Assembly: GCA_903881265.1 (NCBI GenBank)
Contig: CAIRSV010000335.1
Location: forward strand, 1 to 6,110
Reading direction: 5' to 3'
DNA: 6,110 bases
Source: an uncultured Bacteroidota bacterium
GTDB taxonomy: Bacteria > Bacteroidota > Bacteroidia > Chitinophagales > Chitinophagaceae
In this document: positions 1 through 6,110 of the stretch, piece after piece
Numbering within the stretch: position 1 is the stretch's first letter
Layout: every line of letters begins with the position of its first letter
Notes under the pieces: generated by a model
Database searches by the model: none
The model's input: only the letters and a program-made list of their open reading frames with translations
What the model was told of the DNA's origin: nothing
Made by a program: the position numbers and the translations under genes

Positions 1-593
1 ATCAGTCGCCTGATGGTGCGGTTTATCCGACACCAACCATTGGTATGGTCGGTATCATTGAAGATATTAGTAAACGAATGACGATGGATTTCAAACAGGA
101 AGGCGATGCAATTTATATCATAGGAAAAAGTAAAAATGATCTAGGTAGCAGCGAATATCTCCATAAATTGGCGGGTGTGAATCTGTCACCAGCTCCATAT
201 TTTGATATGGATGAAGAGTTTTTGGTACAGCAGACTGCCCTTCGTTTGATTCATGCACAGATCATACAATCGGCGCATGATGTGGCTGACGGCGGCTTGT
301 TTACGGCCTTGGTAGAAAGTGCGAAACAACGAAATCTTGGTTTCATCTGCACGCAAGCGGATATGACTATCAGAACTGATGCGTATCTATTTGGCGAAGC
401 GCAAAGCCGTATCGTTGTGAGTGTGAAGAAAGAACATATCGCGACATTTGAAAGCATGTTGGTCGATTGTCCGTTTGAAAAAGTAGGTGAAGTAACGGCG
501 TCAGAAGTAATGGTCAATGCTGCAAGCTGGGGCGATATCGCTCAATGGAAAACATCGTATGATGAGGCCTTGGAGAAAATAATCAATGCTTAA
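1..593 (+). CDS. purL: Phosphoribosylformylglycinamidine synthase, small-type PurL, C-terminal part (5' end outside window)
   Basis: PurL is the ATP-dependent synthetase subunit that converts formylglycinamide ribonucleotide to its amidine in cytosolic de novo purine synthesis. The frame is open from base 3 with no start in view; the first codons read QSPDGAVYPTPTIGMVG, a well-conserved PurL stretch, so the gene begins before the window. About 196 residues are visible. AHDVADGGL (about 273-299) and LFGEAQSR (387-410) are typical of the second AIRS-C domain of PurL. The protein stops soon after that domain with no glutaminase domain, so this is the small PurL, which in known systems works with separate PurS and PurQ (not seen here). 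The ATG at 45 is internal, not the start. The stop overlaps the stop of the opposing kinase gene. Identification is secure; only the missing 5' end is uncertain. Confidence 0.95.
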   Translation, partial: QSPDGAVYPTPTIGMVGIIEDISKRMTMDFKQEGDAIYIIGKSKNDLGSSEYLHKLAGVNLSPAPYFDMDEEFLVQQTALRLIHAQIIQSAHDVADGGLFTALVESAKQRNLGFICTQADMTIRTDAYLFGEAQSRIVVSVKKEHIATFESMLVDCPFEKVGEVTASEVMVNAASWGDIAQWKTSYDEALEKIINA

Positions 594-1120
594 TCGTTTA
601 GTAGTCCGTCAATAAATTCCCTGGCTATCTGCATTCGTTCGGATTTATTTCCTTTGACTATACAATACGGCAATCCGCTTTCCGCTACAATCGTATGGTA
701 AACAGAAAAAAAATGTTCTCGCAACGCAGGCTCAGGATGTTCCCGCAACGGATCTTCTTTCCATGGAAAATCAGGCGATGTAAGAATGTATCCGTCATAT
801 GAATTTCTCTTCATCATCTCAGAAATGACGGGGTCAAATTCTCCATATTTAAATTCGCTCCAAACCTTGATGACATGCAAGTCGGTATCACAAAACAACA
901 ATCGGTCAGCATCTTGTATAAAATATTCTTCTGATGCGACTTGCCCTTTAGCAATAACAAGCAAATCATCCTGAACATAAGGTCGGTTTAAATTTTCTAA
1001 ATAGGTCCTTGCATATTCTTCTACCCACGCTGTTTTGTAAATCGAAGCAAGCTGTTCGCATAGGGTCGACTTGCCTGTGCTTTCGCCACCGATTACCACA
1101 ATTTTTTTTACGTGAATCAT
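590..1120 (-). CDS. NadR-like P-loop kinase/ATPase (possible nicotinamide riboside kinase)
   Basis: A small soluble protein of 176 residues. Near the N-terminus is a Walker A loop, GGESTGKST (residues 11-19, K17), followed by EEYAR (34-38). FCDTD (76-80) is a Walker B-like strand, and PDFPWKEDPLR (116-126) resembles the lid motif PDxPWxxDxxR of the ribosylnicotinamide kinase domain of NadR. It is the length of that domain alone; the NadR repressor and NMN adenylyltransferase domains are absent. By family resemblance it may phosphorylate nicotinamide riboside to NMN for NAD salvage, but many such stand-alone proteins are annotated only as AAA/ATP-binding proteins, and substrate is not proved by sequence. 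Its ATG overlaps the stop of the upstream phosphatase gene by 4 bp (ATGA), so the two are probably co-transcribed and translationally coupled. No transporter such as PnuC is beside it. P-loop fold is firm; kinase substrate is moderate. Confidence 0.8.
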   Translation of the reverse strand: MIHVKKIVVIGGESTGKSTLCEQLASIYKTAWVEEYARTYLENLNRPYVQDDLLVIAKGQVASEEYFIQDADRLLFCDTDLHVIKVWSEFKYGEFDPVISEMMKRNSYDGYILTSPDFPWKEDPLREHPEPALREHFFSVYHTIVAESGLPYCIVKGNKSERMQIAREFIDGLLND

Positions 1121-1746
1121 TCTGATGGGTTACTAGTATATCGTACGGTAAAATAGTGCTTGATCCATTTATTCGCTTTGTAGGTGACCCAAGCCGAACC
1201 TGCACCTATAATGGCACCTGCCAGCACATCACTCGGATAATGCATGCCCAGATGCATACGCGAATAGCCAACCGCACAAGCCCAGGTATATGCAGGAACT
1301 ATCACATACCACTTCTTAAAATTCAGACTTAATGATGTGGCATCACAAAACGCATTGGAGGTATGACCAGATGGAAACGAATAATGCCTTTTACTTTCAA
1401 AGGCCTGCAGATATGGATAGGTGATAGATGGTCTATCGCGATTGATGATTCCTTTCAACGCAAAGGTTGTGAATGTGTTTGCCGCTAACGCCAATGACAT
1501 TTGGATGCCTTTCTCCGCTAATGTTTTATCATGTTGAATCCATGCAGCCAGGCAAACTGTTGCAGGTACGCCCACACCGATATAGCCTCCCGAATTCGAA
1601 ATGAATTTCATCGGTTTATCCAACTTGGTATTTCGATTCAGATTGATCTGTTTCAATGTATTGATATCGAAATTCTGTGCGTTTAACGGGCTATTGAAAA
1701 ATAACACAGGCAACGCAAACAGCAAGAAGATGTAAAATAATTTCAT
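1117..1746 (-). CDS. PAP2-family phosphatase, secreted/membrane
   Basis: A 209-residue protein with all three signature blocks of the PAP2 (type 2 phosphatidic acid phosphatase) superfamily: KGIINRDRP (98-106; K98, R105), FPSGH (124-128; H128) and SRMHLGMHYPSD (162-173; R163, H169, D173). H128 and H169 are the expected catalytic acid and nucleophile. Residues 1-23 form a hydrophobic signal peptide ending in LNA before Q24, and hydrophobic stretches near 54-70, 80-97, 146-160 and 175-187 suggest membrane association with the active site on the periplasmic side. Family members dephosphorylate lipid phosphates, including undecaprenyl pyrophosphate and lipid A; the substrate here is not decidable. 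I chose the ATG at 1746 because the signal peptide begins there. A longer reading from 1866 adds 40 residues without signal character and would run into the divergent cytochrome gene. It is first in a unit with the NadR-like kinase. Confidence 0.9.
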   Translation of the reverse strand: MKLFYIFLLFALPVLFFNSPLNAQNFDINTLKQINLNRNTKLDKPMKFISNSGGYIGVGVPATVCLAAWIQHDKTLAEKGIQMSLALAANTFTTFALKGIINRDRPSITYPYLQAFESKRHYSFPSGHTSNAFCDATSLSLNFKKWYVIVPAYTWACAVGYSRMHLGMHYPSDVLAGAIIGAGSAWVTYKANKWIKHYFTVRYTSNPSE

Positions 1747-1789
1747 GTGCCCGAAGATTAATAAACTCGAAGATATATATTTACAGCAC
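1747..1789. promoter_or_regulatory. Divergent AT-rich intergenic region, likely holding both promoters
   Basis: This 43-bp gap separates the start of the phosphatase gene (minus) from the preferred start of the cytochrome gene (plus), so at least part of both promoters should be here or just inside the coding ends. On the minus strand, TATCTTCG (plus 1775-1768) matches the Bacteroidota -7 consensus TAnnTTTG at all but one base and lies about 22 bp before the phosphatase ATG. On the plus strand, TATATTTA (1776-1783) also matches all but one base, but is only 6 bp before the cytochrome ATG, which would give almost no leader. I see no convincing -33 element for either. The location is well founded; the exact elements are weak. 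Confidence 0.3.
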
Positions 1790-3688
1790 ATGAGGGCAGC
1801 TGTATTATATGGTTTATTTTTCTTGTCATTGATTTTAATATTGGTGAATTGCCATACCGAAGACAAGAATCCTTATTTGAATGTAAAACCTGGTAATGCA
1901 GAATATGTCGGTATGCAAACTTGCGCGACCTGTCACGCCGAAATTTATCGCTCATTCATCCAAACAGGAATGGGGCAAAGTTGGGGCCTTGCCAACAAAG
2001 CAAAATCAGCCGCCGATTATTCTCCTTCAAAAGCATTGGTCTACGATTCCATCAAGGATTTTTATTATAAGCCTTATTGGGATGGGGATAGTCTTTGTAT
2101 TCTTGAATTTAGATTGGAAGGAAAAGATACTGTCCACAAGCGAATGGAGAAGGTCAGTTATATTGTTGGCAGCGGACAACATACCAATTCGCATATCATC
2201 AATATCAATGGTTATCTTCATCAAGCACCGATCACCTTTTACACCCAAAAAGGGACATGGGATCTGGCGCCGGGATTCGAGAAAGGAATGAACAGTCGCT
2301 TCGATCGTAAGATTGAATTAGAATGTATCACCTGTCATAATGGGTACCCTGATTTCGTAGAAGGAAGCCTGAATAAATACAAGACCGTTAAACTCGGAAT
2401 CGATTGTGAACGTTGTCACGGACCGGGTAGTGTGCACGTGGCAGCGAAACAAGACGGCGAGATCATCGATACATCCAAGGCGTCGGATTATACGATAGTG
2501 AACCCAAGGAAACTGAGTATCGAGCAACAGAATAATTTGTGTCAGCGTTGCCATCTTCAAGGGATAGCGGTCCTACATGATGGCAAGAATTTTTTTGATT
2601 ATCTGCCTTCGGATGAATTGCATAAAACAGTCAATGTATTTATGCCGACGTATAGCGGTGAAGAAAAAAACATGATCATGGCCAGTCATGTCGAACGCAT
2701 GAAAATGAGCCGATGCTTTGTCAACTCCGGCAAGATGAGTTGCATCAATTGTCACAATCCGCATATCAGTGTGAAATTTACGCCGCAGGAACAATATATA
2801 AATGCCTGTAAGAATTGTCACGGACAAACAAGTCAATGTAAAGAGAAGATTGAATCACGAAATCTTAAAAACGATAATTGCATTGAATGCCATATGCCTA
2901 AGAATGGCAGTATCGATATACCGCATGTGGCGGTGACGGATCACTTTATTCGCCGCAGGCCACAGGTTGAAAACAAGAAGGAAATTGTTCGCTTCCTCGG
3001 CATGAAATGTTACAATAATGATGATGTCGATGATCGAACCATGGCGCGTGGCTTTCTTGAATTCTACGAACGATACGAACCCAGCAAACTACTCATTGAC
3101 AGTGCGTTCAGTTATCTGAAGAAAGCGGATATCGATATTGATGAGAATGCAGACAATGATGTGATACGTGCCTACTTCTTATTGGAGAATTATCCGAAGA
3201 TCGTATCCTTGACGGCGAAGCTAAAAGCGGCCGAAGTTAAGGATGCATGGACTTGCTATCGTATCGGTGAAGCCTTGCTTAATGAAAAGAATACCAAGCG
3301 AAGTATAGAATTTTTGCAACGGGCTGTTTCGTTGAAACCGTATTCCCTCGATTTTCAAAACAAATTGGGAAGTGCTTATCTGGACGCCAATAATCTCGCG
3401 CTGGCGAAAAAGACTTTTCAATTCATCGTGAATGAAAATCCGAAATACACATCTGCCAACAGCAACCTAGGTTATATCGCCATGCAGGAAAACAATCTGC
3501 CTTTGGCGAAGATGTTTTTGCAAAAGGCGGTCATGCTCAATCCTGATCATGTGCAGACATTGATCAACCTGGCGGTGGTCTATCATCAAACCGGTGCCGA
3601 TATCCTGATCAAGCCATTGCTCTTTCATGCGCTGAAACTCGATCCTTCCAATGCGCAGGTAAAAGCGATGTTGGGCGATTTGAAATAA
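1790..3688 (+). CDS. Heptahaem c-type cytochrome lipoprotein with C-terminal TPR domain
   Basis: A predicted exported electron-transfer protein of 632 residues. Residues 1-20 are a signal peptide ending LVN before C21, a plausible though non-canonical lipobox, so it may be lipid-anchored outside the cytoplasm. Seven CxxCH haem c sites follow: CATCH (45), CITCH (179), CERCH (206), CQRCH (251), CINCH (318), CKNCH (340) and CIECH (364). The first site stands alone; the other six are packed within about 190 residues, as in cytochrome c554-like multihaem proteins. VGSGQHTNSH (126-135) and PHVAVTDH (378-385) look like conserved landmarks of this family and may supply distal haem ligands. From about 485 to 623 there are roughly four TPR repeats, implying a protein partner. 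I place the start at 1790 because the signal peptide begins there; an in-frame ATG at 1745 would add 15 charged residues and overlap the phosphatase start codon. Electron donor and acceptor are unknown, and no oxidoreductase partner is adjacent. Confidence 0.9.
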   Translation: MRAAVLYGLFFLSLILILVNCHTEDKNPYLNVKPGNAEYVGMQTCATCHAEIYRSFIQTGMGQSWGLANKAKSAADYSPSKALVYDSIKDFYYKPYWDGDSLCILEFRLEGKDTVHKRMEKVSYIVGSGQHTNSHIININGYLHQAPITFYTQKGTWDLAPGFEKGMNSRFDRKIELECITCHNGYPDFVEGSLNKYKTVKLGIDCERCHGPGSVHVAAKQDGEIIDTSKASDYTIVNPRKLSIEQQNNLCQRCHLQGIAVLHDGKNFFDYLPSDELHKTVNVFMPTYSGEEKNMIMASHVERMKMSRCFVNSGKMSCINCHNPHISVKFTPQEQYINACKNCHGQTSQCKEKIESRNLKNDNCIECHMPKNGSIDIPHVAVTDHFIRRRPQVENKKEIVRFLGMKCYNNDDVDDRTMARGFLEFYERYEPSKLLIDSAFSYLKKADIDIDENADNDVIRAYFLLENYPKIVSLTAKLKAAEVKDAWTCYRIGEALLNEKNTKRSIEFLQRAVSLKPYSLDFQNKLGSAYLDANNLALAKKTFQFIVNENPKYTSANSNLGYIAMQENNLPLAKMFLQKAVMLNPDHVQTLINLAVVYHQTGADILIKPLLFHALKLDPSNAQVKAMLGDLK

Positions 3689-3706
3689 GCGAAGCCTTTG
3701 TGAAAT

Positions 3707-3728
3707 GAAGATGGATAATTACATCTTC
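3707..3728. terminator. Possible weak bidirectional terminator hairpin between convergent genes
   Basis: GAAGATG (3707-3713) and CATCTTC (3722-3728) are perfect 7-bp inverted repeats around an 8-base loop. They sit where the cytochrome gene (ending 3688) and the FTCD gene (ending 3719) converge, and the right arm overlaps the last codons of FTCD. The stem has only three G-C pairs and no T-run follows on either strand, so it does not meet the usual form of an intrinsic terminator. Position favours a role; composition does not. Confidence 0.25.
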
Positions 3729-5392
3729 TCCTCCGTCAGCCTAAGGATTTCCGTCTCTTCGGCTTTAGCTTTTTCAAGGATATCATTCGCTTCATCAATG
3801 AATTGTGCCGACAAAACCTTGTCCTTTAATCCTGATGCATTGATCTTGACATTGAGATACGCACCATAAATCGCAGTACGTATACATAGTGCTCCTACGG
3901 CTGCATCCGTCACGCTGTTCGGGTTGCCAATCTTCACCATTTCTTTAATGAGAGGGAAACACGCGAAGCCTTTCTTCATGGTGAGCAATGGTATTTCTGT
4001 TGCATATTTTGTAGCCTCTTGTATGGCCAGTGTGCGTTGCGCTTTTTCTTCATCCGTGTTCTTCGGTAATGAAAAGGCATTCATGATGTTATTGAACGCA
4101 TTGGTATCTTCATCGACCAGTTTCAATAACTCATCTTTCAGATGCTGCCCTTGTTCGGCCCAAACACTAAAGGTTTCCCATTGATCATCCCAGCCTTTTT
4201 TGTGACTGCTCAGATTCGCCACCATAGTGCCGAGACTGGCACCCAAACTCGCCACATATGCACTGATACTTCCGCCGCCGGGTGCGGCACTTTCACTGGC
4301 CGTTTCATTGGCAAATGCATCCAGTTGCATCTTGATGAGACTATTACTCTGCTCTTCCTGCAATACATATTCGATGATCTTCTTTTTCGGATCGAATGGA
4401 GCCAGTTCGTCAAGACCCATACTCTTCACCGCAATCTTAATCAGTTCCTGTTCGCTCACACCCACACTTCGTTTTTGTTTTTGCAGGAAATATTTACCGG
4501 CATCCAAAAAACATTTCAACGGCGTCAATCCAACTAGTTCGCTGCCGGTGACTCGCATACCACGAGCATGTGCCCGCTCAACTGCCGTGTCGAATGCGAT
4601 ATGCAAGGGTGTGATATTGATATTGGTCAGGTTCATCGATATCTGTGCGATACCATATTCTTCGATATACCAGCCAATCGCTTTGACACTTTTCAACAAA
4701 CCTGGTTCACGTATTTCAACGCCGTTTTCATCCAGCACTTTTTTGCCATTCAGTTCTTTCACACGACCGTTTTCACGAAGGTCAAAAGCCACGGAATTGG
4801 CTCGTCGTGTCGACGTGGTGTTCAGATTTACATTATAGGCTACCAGAAAATCTCTAGCGCCTATCACGGTAGCACCACTACGTTCATTGAAAACAGCCTG
4901 CCCATAATCGGGCGCCCAATTAGGGTCCTTGATCTTATCGGCAAAGCCTTCATATTCACCGGCGCGAATCGTAGCCAGATTTTTACGGTCTTCTTTTTGT
5001 GCGGCACTTTCGTAGAGGTAAACAGGGATATTCAATTCGTCACCGACACGCTTTCCTAATTTTTTTGCATACGCAACCGTCTCTTCCATCGTGATACCGC
5101 TGATCGGAATAAGGGGGCACACATCCGTGGCACCCATACGCGGATGCTCACCTTTATGTTTGCTCATGTCTATCAATTCACTTGCTTTCTTGATAGCCTG
5201 AAAAGCAGCTTCAATCACAGCGTCAGGTTCACCGACAATGGTCACTACCGTTCGGTTGGTGGCCTTGCCCGGATCTGCATCCAACAGTTTCACACCTTCA
5301 ATCTTTTCGATCTCGTCGGTAATTCGTTTGATGATATCCAGGTTACAGCCTTCGCTGAAATTAGGGACACATTCGATGAGTTTCTTTTGCAT
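3719..5392 (-). CDS. ftcD: Bifunctional glutamate formimidoyltransferase / formimidoyl-THF cyclodeaminase
   Basis: A complete 557-residue fused enzyme, close to the length of animal FTCD (about 540). The N-terminal part (about 1-325) moves the formimino group from N-formimino-L-glutamate to tetrahydrofolate, giving glutamate. It contains CVPNFSEG (8-15), HKGEHPRMGATDVCP (79-93; H83 aligns, as I recall it, with the essential His82 of the mammalian enzyme), GARDFLVAYNVNL (178-190) and GMRVTGSELVGL (278-289). The C-terminal part (about 345-545) releases ammonia to give 5,10-methenyl-THF; it shows SAAPGGGS (368-375), DEDTNAF (427-433) and GNPNSVTDAAVG (489-500), all typical of the cyclodeaminase family. 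Both halves look intact and the protein should be cytosolic. It follows hutU on the same strand after 71 bp, so it completes histidine degradation. The start at 5392 is supported by the family-typical N-terminus; no Shine-Dalgarno sequence is visible. Confidence 0.97.
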   Translation of the reverse strand: MQKKLIECVPNFSEGCNLDIIKRITDEIEKIEGVKLLDADPGKATNRTVVTIVGEPDAVIEAAFQAIKKASELIDMSKHKGEHPRMGATDVCPLIPISGITMEETVAYAKKLGKRVGDELNIPVYLYESAAQKEDRKNLATIRAGEYEGFADKIKDPNWAPDYGQAVFNERSGATVIGARDFLVAYNVNLNTTSTRRANSVAFDLRENGRVKELNGKKVLDENGVEIREPGLLKSVKAIGWYIEEYGIAQISMNLTNINITPLHIAFDTAVERAHARGMRVTGSELVGLTPLKCFLDAGKYFLQKQKRSVGVSEQELIKIAVKSMGLDELAPFDPKKKIIEYVLQEEQSNSLIKMQLDAFANETASESAAPGGGSISAYVASLGASLGTMVANLSSHKKGWDDQWETFSVWAEQGQHLKDELLKLVDEDTNAFNNIMNAFSLPKNTDEEKAQRTLAIQEATKYATEIPLLTMKKGFACFPLIKEMVKIGNPNSVTDAAVGALCIRTAIYGAYLNVKINASGLKDKVLSAQFIDEANDILEKAKAEETEILRLTEEKM

Positions 5393-5463
5393 TTGTATAA
5401 ATGTTTAAATTTCTTTTTTATGTCTCTGAGGATGACGTTCAAAACGTGATTTGATCTTGTCAA
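5393..5463 (-). other. hutU-ftcD intergenic spacer with imperfect palindrome
   Basis: This 71-bp spacer between two same-strand genes holds no ORF. TGACGTTCAAAACGTGA (5433-5449) is a near-palindrome: ACGTT and AACGT pair perfectly around CAA, and the 7-bp outer arms differ at one pair. It could be a small operator or a processing hairpin. The sequence nearer the ftcD start is A/T-rich on both strands and contains no clear ribosome-binding site. A TTGACA string lies directly after the hutU stop on the minus strand (5463-5458), but no matching downstream promoter box at a proper distance is visible. Read-through from hutU seems the simplest model for ftcD expression. Confidence 0.3.
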
Positions 5464-6110
5464 TCACTCTATATCCAACCCAAATTTCTTTCCGCATTCA
5501 ATGGCTTCGTCATAGCCCGCATCGGTATGTCGTAATACGCCCATCGCCGGATCGTTGAACAACACGCGTCGCAGTCTTGCATCGGCATCATCTGTGCCAT
5601 CCGCTACGATAACCATACCTGCATGCAAGCTATAGCCCATACCCACACCACCACCGTGATGGAAGGATACCCAGCTAGCACCGCCGGCAGTATTGATAAG
5701 TGCATTCAATATTGGCCAGTCGGCCACAGCATCACTGCCATCTTTCATGGCTTCTGTTTCTCTGTTTGGTGAAGCGACACTGCCACAATCTAGATGGTCG
5801 CGACCAATTACAATCGGAGCTTTCAATTCGCCATTACGCACCATTTCGTTGAAGAGGAGTCCTGCCTTTTCGCGTTCGCCCATGCCCAACCAACAGATGC
5901 GTGCAGGTAATCCCTGAAAGGCGATTCGTTCTTTCGCCATTTCGAGCCATCGAAGTAAGCCTTTGTTTTCAGGAAATAATTTCTTGAGCGCTTCATCCGT
6001 TTTATAAATGTCTTCAGGGTCACCGCTTAATGCCACCCAACGGAAAGGCCCTTTTCCTTCACAAAATAAAGGACGGATATACGCTGGTACAAATCCTGGG
6101 AAGTTAAAGG
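5464..6110 (-). CDS. hutU: Urocanate hydratase, C-terminal part (5' end outside window)
   Basis: HutU adds water to urocanate using tightly bound NAD+ as an electrophile, giving imidazolonepropionate, the second step of cytosolic histidine breakdown. The frame stays open to the right edge, so the start is not in view. About 215 codons are visible of a family length near 555. The upstream codons read FPGFVPAYIRPLFCEGKG, a typical urocanase segment, so the GTG at 6036 is internal and not a start. The urocanase signature FQGLPARICW is present (5890-5919); its Cys codon at 5893-5895 corresponds to the active-site Cys410 of Pseudomonas putida HutU. GRDHLDCGSVASPNRETEAM and HHGGGVGMG follow in the expected order, and the protein ends normally with no frameshift. 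It is upstream of ftcD on the same strand. Identification is very secure; only the N-terminal half cannot be judged. Confidence 0.97.
   Translation of the reverse strand, partial: FNFPGFVPAYIRPLFCEGKGPFRWVALSGDPEDIYKTDEALKKLFPENKGLLRWLEMAKERIAFQGLPARICWLGMGEREKAGLLFNEMVRNGELKAPIVIGRDHLDCGSVASPNRETEAMKDGSDAVADWPILNALINTAGGASWVSFHHGGGVGMGYSLHAGMVIVADGTDDADARLRRVLFNDPAMGVLRHTDAGYDEAIECGKKFGLDIE

Noticed and set aside
1747..1866. N-terminal extension of the phosphatase from an ATG at 1866
   Set aside because: The added 40 residues hide an otherwise clean signal peptide and overlap the divergent cytochrome gene by 77 bp.
1896..2291. Plus-strand open frame of about 131 codons inside the cytochrome gene
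   Set aside because: It is out of frame with the cytochrome reading, which carries the CxxCH motifs across this region.
4227..4838. Plus-strand open frame of about 203 codons
   Set aside because: It lies wholly antisense to ftcD, whose frame shows clear family motifs throughout. The reading has no recognisable domain and is rich in Ser/Leu/Phe as expected of a reverse-strand shadow.
4568..5059. Plus-strand open frame of about 163 codons
   Set aside because: It is antisense to ftcD and overlaps another antisense frame. No family resemblance or signal was seen.
6034..6036. GTG as the start of hutU
   Set aside because: The codons before it encode conserved urocanase sequence right to the window edge, so this is an internal valine codon.
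1..6110. A new defence, mobile or CRISPR-like system
   Set aside because: No transposase, integrase, direct-repeat array, toxin-antitoxin pair or nuclease was seen. All six genes belong to recognisable metabolic, phosphatase, kinase or cytochrome families.

Overview
This window looks like ordinary chromosomal DNA from a member of the Bacteroidota, perhaps the Chitinophagales/Sphingobacteriales side. This is an inference from gene content and style. Starts lack recognisable Shine-Dalgarno sequences, and the secreted phosphatase has a signal peptide ending in a typical 'NAQ' junction. PurL is of the small type, histidine breakdown uses a fused FTCD enzyme, and there is a multihaem cytochrome/TPR lipoprotein of a kind I associate with this phylum. 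No 16S or other marker is present to prove it.

Layout: (1) 1-593, plus strand, is the 3' end of purL (purine synthesis). (2) 590-1746, minus strand, is a two-gene unit: a PAP2-family membrane/periplasmic phosphatase, then a small NadR-like P-loop kinase whose start overlaps the phosphatase stop by 4 bp (ATGA). The kinase gene converges on purL, and both stop codons lie in one TTAA. (3) 1790-3688, plus strand, is a predicted lipoprotein with seven CxxCH haem sites and a C-terminal TPR domain. It diverges from the phosphatase gene across about 43 bp. (4) 3719-6110, minus strand, is part of a histidine-utilisation cluster: the 3' end of hutU (urocanate hydratase), then a complete gene for bifunctional glutamate formimidoyltransferase/formimidoyl-THF cyclodeaminase. 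The step between them (imidazolonepropionase, HutI) and histidine ammonia-lyase (HutH) are not in the window and may lie beyond its right edge.

Functionally, the right block turns urocanate carbon into glutamate and one-carbon tetrahydrofolate. Purine synthesis, for which purL is needed, consumes formyl-THF, but the two blocks are far apart, convergent with other genes and not co-transcribed. The kinase/phosphatase pair and the cytochrome are the only parts whose physiological role is not obvious.

I found no RNA genes, mobile elements, CRISPR arrays, long repeats or sign of recent transfer. No gap between genes exceeds 71 bp. I do not see a new defence or mobile system here. The most worthwhile leads are the uncharacterised cytochrome-TPR lipoprotein and the coupled phosphatase/kinase pair.
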